The translations under genes were made by a program, and so were the position numbers. Below, in pieces: positions 44,330 through 54,960 of a stretch of 64,000 nucleotides of DNA. The stretch comes from Cycas panzhihuaensis (lineage: Eukaryota > Cycadophyta). The stretch covers positions 247,387,741 to 247,451,740 of the forward strand of contig CM041465.1 of assembly GCA_023213395.1 (NCBI GenBank), read 5' to 3'. How positions within the stretch are numbered: the first letter of the stretch is position 1; every line of letters begins with the position of its first letter. Below the pieces are notes generated by a model. It saw nothing but the letters and a program-made list of their open reading frames with translations. It did no database searches and was not told where the DNA came from.

Positions 44330-45901
44330 GTTGATCTTCAACAATAATAGTTTTGGAACCGTTCTGCCATGCAAGGTAATCAGAATCGTGGACGTGGTAA
44401 TTATCAGGGACCACAAAGGCAAAATCAACCTAACTATCAAGGACCAAGGAGACAAAATCAAAATGCTCCTCAAGGAAACTAGCAAAATAGGAATTGCAAC
44501 CAGAAACAAAATAAGAATCAAGGTGGCCACATGACCAATTCACAAAATCTCTTCTTTGCTGCATTAACAACTCAACATTTTGATATATCCTAGTTGATCG
44601 ATTTAGGTGCCTATCAACATATGATGAGTTCTGAAGAACTTCTTTCGGATACAAGCCCAGTGTAGGACCAATCAGTTACTTTTGTAGATGATGCTATTTT
44701 AGAGGTTGCCAAAATTGGCAATGTCTCTTTTTCATTAAAGAATTCTGATATTCAACATTATCTCAACAATGCTTTTTATGTACCTAGCAGGACATGTAAT
44801 CTGTTAGCTAGATAAATAAGCAAAACTTTGATGTTTTGTTTAGTCACTTTGGAAAATGCCTGATTATAGATCTAAATGGCAACCTATTGTCTGAGGATAC
44901 GAAGATTAGGGACTATATAAGCTTGATGCAGTAACTAGACCTTTGATCCTGCCACATGAATCTAGTTCTTCTAGTAATTCAACGTCTATTTTAGATACTT
45001 CTACTTCAACTTTAGACATAGATGAGCAACTCGCTTCAAAAGCATTTGTTTTAAAAAGACTCCAAAAAGAACAGTTATGGCATCAACGCTTAGGTCATTT
45101 GAACATGAATAGCTTTCATATGCTTTATTAACTAAATATGGTGCATGGTATACCTAATATAAAGCAGATAAAATGTATTTGCGAGGCTTGTGTTTTGGGC
45201 AAATATTATTGGGCTCGATTTAGGCCAGATGGTAGAGCTTGGCGTGCCAAGGAACCTTTAGGCCTGGTACATTAAGATATCTATGGACACACATCACAAG
45301 CATCTTTTGGAGGTTGTCGATATTTTATTACATTCATTATGATTATTCTAGAAAAGTTTGGGTCTATTTTTTGAAGCAAAAGTTAGAAGCATTTGATAAA
45401 TTCAAAGAATTTAAGCATGGCGCTGAACTAGAAGCTCTTAATACAACCATATATCTTACAAACCAAAGTCTAACCAAGGCAGTACTGAATATTACTCCTG
45501 AGGAAGATTGGTCAGGTCAAAAGTCCATGGTCTCACATTTATGCACTTTTGGTTGTACACCATACATGCTCATACTAAAAGAACAAAGGAAAAAGTTGAA
45601 TGATAAAAGCACGAAATGTATCTTTATTTCTTATCAACTTGGCTACAAAGCATACAAATTATACGATCCTGCGACTAAGCAAATGTATACATCTCGGGAC
45701 GTTATCTCTTCAAAAGCGAACCAAGACTTGGATATCACTAAAATCTCATTTTTTGATGATAAATCTAAAGAAGCACCAGCTTCTCCTCCTGCTCCTCAAA
45801 ATGTTCTTACAAAACAATTGCCTCCTTCATCATCATACACTCCTGGTACGTCGTCTGCACCAACTGCTCCACATCAACATCTACTTCAATTGGTCCTATA
45901 A
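44330..45901 (+). pseudogene. copia gag end, protease and integrase remnant (E11)
   Basis: Starts in a Gln/Asn/Arg-rich Gag tail (GRGNYQGPQRQNQ, ~44390-44480). A protease relic with DLGAYQHM (~44600), EVAKIGNVSFSL, pre-integrase LWHQRLGHLNMNSF (~45080), CEAC (~45185) and an integrase start with HYDYSRKVWVYFLKQ (~45340-45375) follow. Integrase then jumps from AELEA to NTTIYLTNQSLTKAVLNITPEE (45430-45440). This deletes the catalytic core that should carry DNGGEF and the final Glu. The reading continues through SYQLGYKAYKLYDP (~45640). The 5' LTR and most of gag are missing. Confidence 0.85.
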
Positions 45902-47603
45902 AAGATATCCAAGATGAGGCTACTTCGAAGAGGCTTCCCAAATGGTATTTGCAAACAATCTCTTTTGCTCCTTCACCACCATAACAAACAAAGAGGTAAT
46001 CTAGATACATGTTATCCACCAACTTTGCCCTAATGGCAGAAGTGTTATCAACACTTGAATCGACCACTTTTGAAGAAGCTGCTGTAGATCAAAAGTGGCA
46101 AGCAGCTATGAATGAAGAGATAGACTTTATTTTACAAAATGATATGTGGGATTTAGTTGAGCTGCTTAAAGGAAAGAAACCTATTGATTGTAGATAGATA
46201 TACAAAACAAAACTTCATGTAGATGGCTCCAGTCAATGACAAAAAGCACGTTTGGTTGCCAAAGGTTTAAAATAGATTGAAGGTGTTGACTATGAAGACA
46301 CATTTGCACCAGTAGCCAACATGACCACTGTTTGGCTTGTTTTAGCTTTAGCAACTCAATTTAATTGGCCTGTTTATCAAATAGATGTAAAAAGTACCTT
46401 CTTGAATGGTGATTTGTAGGAGGAAATATATTTAAATCACTCTCCCAACTTTGTTGTTCATGGAAAAGAACACTAGTTTGCAAGTTGAAAACGGCTCTTT
46501 ATGGCTTTAATCAATCACCTCACACTTGGTACATGAAAATTGATGAATACTTTCAAATGCATGGACTTACATAGTCATCTTCAGATCTAAATTTGTATAT
46601 CAAAATCCATAATAATTTGATCACTCTAGTTGTACTTTACATTGATGACTAGTTGATAATTGGTAATGACACAGAGTGGATTACATATCCTCAAGGAGAA
46701 TTGAATAGTAGCTTTGAGATGAATGACCTCGAGTTGCTTCATTACTTTCTTGGCTTGGAAGTCTAGCAGTATTTAGGCCATATCTTCCTCTTACAGTCTA
46801 AATATACAAAAGAAATCCTTCAGAAATTCATCATGGAAGAATGCAAACCTTTGCTAACTCTTATGGAGACAGGATTAAAACTTGACATTGATGAGCATGG
46901 TAAACCTATAGATCCTACTTTGTATAGACAACTTGTGGGGAAATTAATTATCCTTATACATAGTTGACCTGATATTGCTTATGTTGTTGGGATCTGCTCA
47001 AGGTTTATGACTTAGCCCAAGATTTCACATTGGAAAGCAATAATGAGGATCTTGAGATATGCTTGGGGTGCTCTCTAGTTTGGACTTGACTACTGTCATG
47101 TGGATAATCCTTTGTTGATAGGTTTTACAGATGCAAATTGGGTTGGATGTAAATATAGTCGTATATCAACCTTTGGCTATTGTTTTAACTTGGGTTCTAT
47201 CTTAGTTTCATGGAGCTGCAAAAAACAACCTAATGTCACTTTATCTTTAACTGAAGCCGAGTATAAAATTGTTGTTAGTGTAGTTGTTGAGGCTATCTGG
47301 CTTAGAAGGATTCTTGATGGTCTTGGAATCAATCAAACACAAGCTACTTTATTATTCTGTGATAATTAGAGTGTTCTTAAATTGATTAAGAATCCTATGT
47401 TCCATGCAAGGACAAAACATATCGAGGTTCACCTTCATTTCATCAGGGAACATCTTCAGGATGGTGAAATAGATTTGGTCTACAAGCCAACGGATGATCA
47501 AATTGCAGACATCTTCACAAAGGCACTTTCTCGTGACAAATTTGAAAGGTTTCAGCTTGGCCTTGGTGTCAGAATTAATGAACTCATCATTGAGGGACGG
47601 TGA
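45902..47603 (+). pseudogene. copia RT and RNase H remnant (E11)
   Basis: RT start MAEVLSTLESTTFEEAA (46027 on), DMWDLVELLKGKKPIDC, FAPVANMTT, QIDVKSTFLNGDL (~46390), an active-site relic YIDD followed by a stop (~46640-46652), FLGLEV, then RNase H (GFTDANWVGCKYSR ~47130, LSLTEAEYK ~47260, LFCDN ~47360, FHARTKHIEVH ~47400) and the end ADIFTKALSRDKF at about 47535. The terminal frame stops at 47603. Stops are frequent, with a shift near 46480. Catalytic Asp residues of RT and RNase H persist, but no continuous product is possible. Confidence 0.88.
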
Positions 47604-47956
47604 TGGAATAATTAATGTTGAATTCATTAATTCTTGTTGATTCATTGTAATGTATTGTAAAGTCATCTTGTTATTTCATGTTGAGTGTAATGTACTCATA
47701 AAAGGGTTAAGTGATGACTTAAGTTGTGAGCCTAAGTGTGAGGGGTGTATTATGCTAACAACATTGTATAACGTAGATATGGGTTAATCATGCAAGGTGC
47801 CAACTGTCACCTTGCATGATCAACCATTTAATATTCTTTCATGCCTCTTGTAACAGTTATTTCTTATATATATGAGGATTTACATGTAATTTAATATGAT
47901 CGGATTAATGAAATGCTCTTTGCTGCATTGGAGTTTTGATTAATTCAGTTCCCACA
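47601..47956 (+). repeat. 3' LTR of E11 (about 356 bp)
   Basis: Begins TGATGGAATAATTAATG directly after GAGGGACGG. It contains TATATATGAGG (about 47866-47876). The end is proposed at CAGTTCCCACA. No second copy is available, so the right border is uncertain by about 20 bp. Confidence 0.65.
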
Positions 47957-48180
47957 TACCAAATATAAGAATGGTGTCATGGACTCATTTTTTAGACACA
48001 GGATGTTGCATATAACTATCTACGCATAGTAGTCACATCCTCCCTTTCTAGATGTACTTGGTGATTATTCTCTTAAAGAAGAGGTAAAGGTATGAGCTAC
48101 ACATAGCCTTGGGTCATGGAGAGTTAAGGGACCCTTACTTTGTTGTGATTTGCAAAATCTACAAGTGGATAAATGTATGA

Positions 48181-49500
48181 ATGATTAGAGCCATTGGATT
48201 AGGATGCTTGGCCACATTAGATGTTATTTGCAAATGGCTAGATCGCGTGAAGGAGACATGAAGTTTAAACCTTTTTCTATTAAGTGAAATACAAAATTAA
48301 TCAGGGTTGTTGAATCAGTGTGCATGTGGCAGTAACCTAGGAGCTTTGTAAGTGAAGCACTCGTAGGGAGGCACGGGTGGGAATGATGGTAGTCAGTGTT
48401 GCAAGTAGGTAAAGATGCAGAGAAGTAGTAGTTATTAGATCGACCATGGATAGGTATCAACCATTGGAGCAAGGTGGAGACTTGCATAAGTGATTTTGAA
48501 AAGGGATGTGAAGGAGTAAGCTTGAGAGTGGCGGAGATGCAATAATTATTGGATCTGGGGACAAGTGTTACTATTAGAGGAAGTCACATTTTGGTTGTTT
48601 GCAAGATGGGGGGCTTGCATTGATTGGCAAGTAAGGTTGAAAGGGACATCAATGAGCCAGTGACTTGCAAATGAATCATGACCATTAGATCAAAGGTACA
48701 TGTGGCCTCATCTCAAGATTGCTCGTAAAAGGGGCATTTAGCCCAAAGTAGATCTAGGAAGAGGAGTTTTTGTGAGTTAGATAGATTATGAAATCAATCA
48801 AGACCATCGATTCTTTAGACACATGGAGGATTCTTATTGCATTGCAAAAGGGAGTCTCGCTTGAGGGGGACTTTGATAAGTGAAGGATTGCAAGTGGAAG
48901 GATCCGTGAAGAGATCGTGGGCATTGGTTTGAAAGACAAGTGGTTGCATAAGATGATACTTGCTAGCAAGGCAAACACACAAAGGAGAGATGATGTTTAG
49001 AACCTTTGTGTGGAAGTAAAGATTTGCTGATAAAACAACGCCGATGATCTAAAGGATGCATGGCATCATCGTAGTTCACAAGGCAATAACTCACATGAAG
49101 GGAGTTTGCAGATATCAAAACCAAGAAGTTGAATGGAGCAATTGTCGTTGGATCAAGAGACACATGTAGGAATCTTGCAGCATTGCAGAAGGGAGTCTCA
49201 CTTGAAGTAGACTTTGAGAAGTGAAGGATTGTGAGCGGAAGGATTTGCAATGAAAGTCTTGATTGTTGGTTTAAATGACATGTGGATGCCATCTAATGAT
49301 GTTCGCAGCATGATACTTGTTCAAAGGAAAGGATCACTGGGAGCGATTTGTGAGTAAGTGAACTGCGAATAAATCGTGACTGTTGAATGGAGGGGACATG
49401 TGGAAGTATCATGGAGCACTCACAAGGTGGGTCGTGGCTTGCAGGAAGTGATTAGTGAAAAAGGAAAAAGAAGAATCTACAAGGGGAGGTAGCTATTAGT
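48181..49500 (+). repeat. diverged tandem repeat array, about eleven units of ~118 bp
   Basis: A core resembling (A/G)TTGGATC, followed about 10-15 bases later by ACA(T/A)GTGG, recurs at about 48190, 48306, 48431, 48545, 48680, 48803, 48920, 49041, 49145, 49262 and 49381. Spacing is 102-137 bp. Units are strongly diverged; the best pair (about 48800-48900 versus 49143-49245) shares GGGAGTCTC, TTTGA.AAGTGAAGGATTG and flanking bases. No gene is seen here. Confidence 0.75.
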
Positions 49501-49627
49501 AGACACCAAAGACAATACAGAGACAATTTCAACCACTCTAATAAGTTTAGTGTAAGTGATTACCCTCAAAACCATGAGAAGGGTTAAGCTTCTGGAGTCT
49601 TTTCAACTTCTTCATCGTTGGCTAGTC

Positions 49628-49634
49628 TATAAAA
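49628..49634 (+). promoter_or_regulatory. TATA box downstream of the tandem array
   Basis: TATAAAA in the context GTCTATAAAAGCC, about 130 bp after the last repeat unit. Together with the repeats upstream it suggests the U3/R part of a long LTR. No coding sequence follows closely; 49635-49930 contains no recognised gene. Confidence 0.5.
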
Positions 49635-49929
49635 GCCAATGCTTCGGAAGAAAAAAGCATTAGTATTTTTTATTTTCTTTTTCTCTGACTAGCTCATGAG
49701 CGTGAAGGTGTGTCTGGTGTCTTTATTTTTCTTTCTGTTTTTCCTTTTAAAATTGGGAATCAGAAAGCCCTGGGGGTGAAGAGACTCATTTCTTACTAGT
49801 TACTAGGAAAGAAGTCTATCAGGCAAGACTATTGGCTGATTTTCATTTTTGATAAATGTTGATTTAAATGATTTCTCCCTATTGCAAATCTTCACTTGTC
49901 AAGGTTTTCCACTGTAGTCTAGGGTGTGT

Positions 49930-50576
49930 GCAAGTGGTCAACATATATACTCTTCATTTATTAAGCCACATAAGTCCACAAGTAACATACATTCACCATG
50001 TATTCCTTAATAAGTACACATGCTTTCCCACTTAACTCTTTTATTTTATTAGACAATAGTCAAGATTACATCATACAGGGTCTATTCTAGTCTGACTGGT
50101 CAATTGTACAAGATCAGGTACCACTGGAATCACTTACTCGGCTCTCACATCCATCCCAATGGACGGATGTGTTTAAATACACTGTCCATTCTTGTAACAG
50201 AACGATTGCGTATATAGTCGCAACCATCCGTTCTTCCAAATGGACGCTTGTTCATTCCTAATCATTTTGTTAACCTTTAATCATTCTTCCATTTGTACGG
50301 CTATCCACGTGTCACATTTGTACCACAACCATTCCAATCTGCTTGTTGCGTTCCTTCTGCCCAGCGTCCGTTCCTTCTCTATTTTGGTGCATTCCTACAG
50401 CACAACGTCTGTTCCTGCGGCGGGATGGATTGCATCTCTGTCTATGTTCTGTCCATTCCCTGTCCCAAATACATGCCAATTGACTGTTTCACCAAAATGA
50501 CCATTGGTTCTTTATCCGTTGCTTTCCTCGAATGCACAATGTCAAATATAACTGTAACATCTATCTGGGGTCAACA
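49930..50576 (-). repeat. gypsy 3' LTR of E13 (left border approximate)
   Basis: In element orientation it starts TGTTGACCCCAGATAGATGTT at 50576, matching the E10 LTR start. Repeated GGAACG/GAATGC-type words and an AATAAAATAAAAG signal (~50030-50045, minus strand) occur inside. A polypurine tract lies upstream on the minus strand (about 50618-50640). Confidence 0.6.
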
Positions 50577-50583
50577 AAAAAAG

Positions 50584-50601
50584 TTGAGCATCTGTGCTCA
50601 A
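50584..50601 (-). other. hairpin between polypurine tract and LTR (E13)
   Basis: TTGAGCA-TCTG-TGCTCAA. The equivalent at 38220-38237 in E10 is TTAAGCA-TCCT-TGCTTAA: both stem arms changed so as to keep pairing. Confidence 0.7.
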
Positions 50602-50657
50602 TTTCAAAAATTTTTGTGCTTTCTCCTCCTCTCCCTCTTTCAACATTAGGGCTGCCC

Positions 50658-51704
50658 CTACAGTCTTGGTTCCTCATTGATTTGTGCAAGGGTGGCTATG
50701 ATTGCATCTTTTTCCTTAAGCTTTTCCTGTAGTTCCACTATTTGCACTTTGTAGCCCTCTTTTAATTCCTATAGTAGCTGAATTATGTGTGTACCCTTTT
50801 CATTTAAGGGTGGTTGTGAAGAACCTTCCCCTGGTTCTGAAACTGTTTGAGGAAGCTTCGTTTCCCATTCTGGTGGTAGCTCTTCCTCTTCCTGCTATTT
50901 CCTGTTTCTCTTTGATCCTCTTTTTGCTGCTTGCTTTTGTCGGTGTGGAAAAGTGGTTTCGGGTTTGTGCTGCACCCATTTCAAGACTTTGGCCATTTTT
51001 GCTTTGACCTGATGCTTTACCCCTAGATCCTGGGTACTACTTGGCATAGTGTTGATCCACTTTTTTATCATTGGATCCCTTGGTTGAATAGGTAAGGAAG
51101 GGGGATGAATACCTGGACATTGCTGAAATAACAAGGCCAATAACACCGATGGTTGTCTGAAGGGGTGACTTTAGAGCTCCCCTAATTGCTGTTCAATGTT
51201 GTTAGCCAAAAACTTGCACCAATTCATTTTAGCGTCGTCTCGTAATGCCAGCATTAAGGGTACTAACCCTCTAGGAATGTAAGTATGTTTCTGCTTTGAA
51301 AGGAACTTGGAGATTAGGATTTTGGCCGCCCATTGCAATTCTACATCCATAATATCCACAATTCGAATACCACCGGAGTAATCCTAAGTGCCTGGGGCAC
51401 AGGGCTTTCTTGTCCATGTCTCCTTGTCTACTTCTGATTTCTTTGTCACTGTGGGGGTTTCTCCTTCATTGGATAACCCTGTAACTTCATGGATGGTTGC
51501 CGCATCTATCTTTACTTTTTCCTTGTTCCATTTCATGGTTATGATGATCTCCTCCATCATTTCAGGGTCCCAATATAGAGGAGGCATTACAACAAAATCC
51601 TCCCATACATCTTGTCTAATTTTCTCCTTGAAATTCTCTGACAATCTCTTGAATTCCCCTTGGAGTTTCGGTAAGTAGGTCTCCTAGATACTTGCAATCT
51701 TCAT
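50658..51704 (-). pseudogene. ORFX: conserved unknown frame downstream of gypsy integrase (E13 copy)
   Basis: Function unknown. A 349-codon frame from ATG at 51704 to TAG at 50658-50660 has five internal nonsense codons (near 51690, 51384, 51171, 50892 and 50775) and no frameshift. It is homologous over its length to 38321-39394. From the N-terminus: YLPKLQGEFKRLSENF (helical), PLYWDPEMMEE, IDAATIHEVTGLSNEG, GGIRIVDIMDVELQWAAK, FLSKQKHTYIPRGLVPL, AKMAKVLKWVQ, a basic run KQAAKRGSKRNRK (a possible nuclear-localisation or nucleic-acid-binding stretch), a Pro/Glu-rich linker, and a C-terminal coiled-coil-like helix VQIVELQEKLKEKDA. No signal peptide or membrane span is seen, which argues against an envelope protein. 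It follows integrase by about 500 bp and precedes the polypurine tract. Confidence 0.72.
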
Positions 51705-52199
51705 TTCCGTGGGCGTACATTCCTTTCTTCGAATGGCTGAGTAATCTGTTGGATGTATCTGTCTCTATTCGTTCGTGCGTTTGAATGACAGAATGATTCT
51801 AGGGTTTCTTCCTTTATAAATCTCTTTTTTCTATTCGTTCAGGTCGTATTCCTGTTTAGGAACGCATACTGTTCTGTCAGTTCCTTTTTTGGAATGGTTC
51901 CCTTTTCCAACTGTTTTCTGTCTCGTCCATTCCCTGGGAGGAACATATCGTCTTCTGAGAGTTCTTTTTGACTGGTTACATTCTCCACTTAGGATGTAAA
52001 GTGTATTTTGCTTGGACTTTTGTCTAAATGTATGATTTTCATGAGTTACGGTTAGTTTTTCTTCATTTTTTGATTTTTTTTTTTTGTAAGAATTTTTTAT
52101 GTTTATGTACCGATGTGGAGTCATGGTGTCGATACTAGGATAACTTTGGTTATCTTGCAATTTCATACAACACGTATGATACATCTACTCATACTGGAG
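51705..52199 (-). other. non-coding spacer between integrase and ORFX (E13)
   Basis: No reading frame is supported. On the minus strand it contains an A-rich run (about 52050-52090) and, nearer ORFX, TTTATAAAGG at 51811-51820, about 107 bp before the ATG. This could be a TATA box serving ORFX. Confidence 0.45.
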
Positions 52200-53230
52200 T
52201 TAATGGTGATACCTCTTCGATCTACTGTCGTTGACTAGGGTAGGCAGTTTGTATCTATTCATGTCACTTAGTTGAATTGATCTGTTCTGGTGTATATTGT
52301 CTACCTGATAAGGTCTCAACCATCTCGGCTTCAATTTCCTGGGATGGGTGTGCAATTTGCTAAAGGCAATCCTTAAACTGGGTATCTGAAATTTGATAGG
52401 GAGTATGGCTTCTACCCCATACACCAACTTAAATGGGGTATGTCCTGTGGCTTGCTTGTAAGTAGTACGGAATGCCCATAGGACCGATGGTAGTTTTTCC
52501 GCTCAATCGGATCTACCGATGTCGCATACTTTTCGTAGACAGTTCTCCAAGATTTTATTGGAACTTTCCACCTGTCCATTTGCACGTGGGTAGTATGGCG
52601 TGGATTTGTTATGTGTGATTATGAATGTTTCCGTCAGTTCTTTAATCACTTCATTGAGGAAATGGGCTCCTTCATCGCTGATTAACTCAATGGGATATCC
52701 GAACCTGGTGATAATAACTTCATAAAGAAATCTAGCCATACTGGTTGAATCTGCTTTCCTTTATGGCCGTGCTTCTACCCATTTCGTGGCGTATTCCGTG
52801 GCTACCAGGATATAACGTGCTTGGGTTCGTTTGGCTGCTAGTTTGATGGGTCTGATAAAATCGAGGCCCCATTTCTCAAAGCGCGCCAAAGGGATAATTG
52901 GTTTTAAAGGGTTAAAATCTCGTTTATTGGGCTTCCCTACCCTTTGGCAATAATCACATCTTTTTACCCAATCTCTCACATCTTCAAACATGGTTGGCCA
53001 CCAAAATCCTGTGGTTAAGATTTTCCTCTGTGTGTTCTTTGTCCGTGCGTGTCCTCCGGCAACACCCTCATGAGCTTGAGATATTACTTGGTTTATCTCG
53101 TGCGGGTGAATACATCGCCGTAAAACATCATCAGGCCCTAGTCGATATAGCTCTCCCCCGATTAATTGGTAAGACTCTACTTTCCTTACTAAGTTTCGTC
53201 TCTGCACTTTGTCAATGGTTGGTGGACATT
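52200..53230 (-). pseudogene. Ty3/gypsy integrase (E13)
   Basis: The minus-strand reading holds the HHCC zinc-binding domain ([15 protein letters not shown] ~53090; [11 protein letters not shown] ~52950), then the core [10 protein letters not shown] (~52860), ELISDEGAHF (~52690) and ANGQVESSNKILE (~52580). All three catalytic acidic residues (D, D, E) therefore appear to be present. It continues to a C-terminal part with GHTPFKLVYGVEAILPI (~52420), shortened before KPRWLRPYQV. Stops occur near 52760 and 52500. Integrase joins element cDNA to the genome. The order RT-RNase H-integrase and the motif wording mark Ty3/gypsy; assignment to the TAT/Athila side is only a guess. Confidence 0.87.
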
Positions 53231-53800
53231 GCCCTGTAACTAGAAATTCTATTATATCTTAATACCATTCTATGGGGACTGATTCCACGTTGAAGAGTGC
53301 TGCATCTGAAAAGTTGTTTGGGACCCCAATCGCCTTTTCACCATTATGTATTCTTGAGAGTTGGTCAGGAATAATATGAGCTTTTTGTGGTTTCACTATA
53401 ATCCGAAAGGTAAACTCTTGAAATAACATCAACCAATGACTAATACACCCTCTTAATAATGGTTTATTCACTAGGTACATAAGTGCCTGATGATCCGCAT
53501 AAAATATGAAAGGGTTTGCTAATAAATAGCGGCGAAATTTTGCAAGGCGTACACCATTCCAATCCCTTCCCTCTCTGTTGTTGTATAATTTTGCTCAACT
53601 TTGGTTAATTTGCAACTGGCAAAGTATATCGGTCTATCCACATTGTTATCCCCTGGTGTTCCAAAATACACTTGGTTGCATATTGGGAGGCATCTACGTG
53701 CACATGGAATATTTTGTTCCAATCGAGAAAACGTAATACCGAAGCTAATGTTATGGCACGGTTTAAGGTTTCAAATGCTTTCTATTGATCTGGCCTCCAT
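53231..53800 (-). pseudogene. Ty3/gypsy RNase H (E13)
   Basis: Contains PIYFASCKLTKVEQNYTTTEREG (~53600), a damaged IFYADHQALMYLVNKPLLRG (~53440-53510) and FTFRIIVKPQKAHIIPDQLSR (~53350-53420). A stop separates the first two blocks near 53520. The domain would degrade the RNA strand of the hybrid during cDNA synthesis. Confidence 0.85.
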
Positions 53801-54960
53801 TGCCAGTCCATTTCTTTTTTCAGAAGGTCTTCCAATAGTCTTGCTATCTGAGCATAACCTTTCACGAATTTTTGATAATATCCTGTTAACCCTAGAAATC
53901 CTTTCACTTGTTTCTGATTTTGAGGCTGGGGAAAATGTAACATGGCTGCAATCTTAGTTGGATTGGTGATTAGCCCTTCTTTACTTACGACATTGCCCAA
54001 AAGGTTGTCGAAGGTACTAAGAAGGTGCACTTTTTTGGGTTCAAACACAATTTGTTTTCTCTGCAAATTTGTAACATTGTTCTTAGGTTTTCCATGTGTT
54101 TTTTCATCACCCCATATAAAGTTCAGTCATCCAAGAATACAACAACTGTTTCTCCGATTAATTTTCTGAATATGTTGAGTACTATCCGTTGAAAGGTTGA
54201 TGGAGCGTTCGTGAGACCAAATGGCATGACTTGATATACGTATGTTCCCCACTCAGTTATAAACGTGGTTTTATGCTGATCCTCAAGTGCAATACTCACC
54301 TGATTATAACCGCTAAATCTGTCTGTAAAAGAGTAAACTTCTTTTCCTCCTACAGTTTCTAAGATTTCTTCTGTGAAAGGAATGGAAAGGGATCCTTTTT
54401 GGTAACTTTATTCAACTGTTGGTAGTTTACACATACTTGAATTTTCCCATTCTTTTTAGGTACAACCACAACGGGACTTACCTAATCACTATGTTCGATT
54501 TCGTATATGTAACCAGCTTCTAACATATTGTCTAACTCCACTTTTACTTTTTCTTTGTACCTTGGGTTCATCCTATAGGGTCTTTGCTTCACAGGTTTTG
54601 TCCCTTCAATTAAATTGATGTGGTGCATCCCAATTTCAGGTGGGATTCCCTTAAGATCTTTGTAGGACTAAGCAAAAACATCCCGGTATTCTTTGAATAG
54701 TGCTTGGACCTCTGCCACTATTTTTTCATCCCAATGGTTGCCAATTGTAATGTTCTTAGGGTTTGTTTCTAACCCAAGGTTGATTTGAGTCGTCTTGGGT
54801 TCTCCTTGTTGCTTCTCTCCCCCTACTGGATGAGCAGGTGTATCTTCTATGTCCCTTTATTCATACCTCAATTCCGTATATTTTAGAGGTAGGTTTCTAG
54901 CTTCTTCCTCTTTCTCCATTTCTTCATGATCGTTGTCCTTTGCGTCTCTGATGTTTTCAA
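53801..54960 (-). pseudogene. Ty3/gypsy reverse transcriptase (E13)
   Basis: The minus-strand order is LFKEYRDVFA (~54690), GTKPVKQRPYRMNPRYKEKV (~54560), VVVVPKKNGKIQVCVNYQQLN (~54450), VMPFGLTNAPSTFQR (~54210), catalytic VFLDD (~54128-54142, followed by a TGA), KKCTFLVPS-like (~54035) and VKGFLGLTGYYQKFVKGYAQI (~53880). Two or more frame changes occur. Upstream of RT there is a direct jump from Gag to a short acidic segment (~54880-54970): neither a CCHC knuckle nor an aspartic protease motif is found, so that part is deleted. Confidence 0.87.

Noticed and set aside
45600-45917. 105-codon plus-strand frame
   Set aside because: Frame-shadow of the E11 integrase C-terminal reading, which has the recognisable KAYKLYDP motif.
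48181-49500. Possible CRISPR-like array because of regular spacing
   Set aside because: Units diverge along their whole length with no constant repeat and variable spacer, and the context is plant retroelement DNA.
50240-50732. Three overlapping plus-strand frames with hydrophobic stretches (possible membrane protein)
   Set aside because: They lie opposite a gypsy LTR, polypurine tract and the end of ORFX on the minus strand; the hydrophobic look comes from T-rich codons.
50658-51704. Calling ORFX an envelope gene
   Set aside because: The position fits, but no signal peptide, membrane-spanning segment or cysteine-rich ectodomain is visible in either copy.
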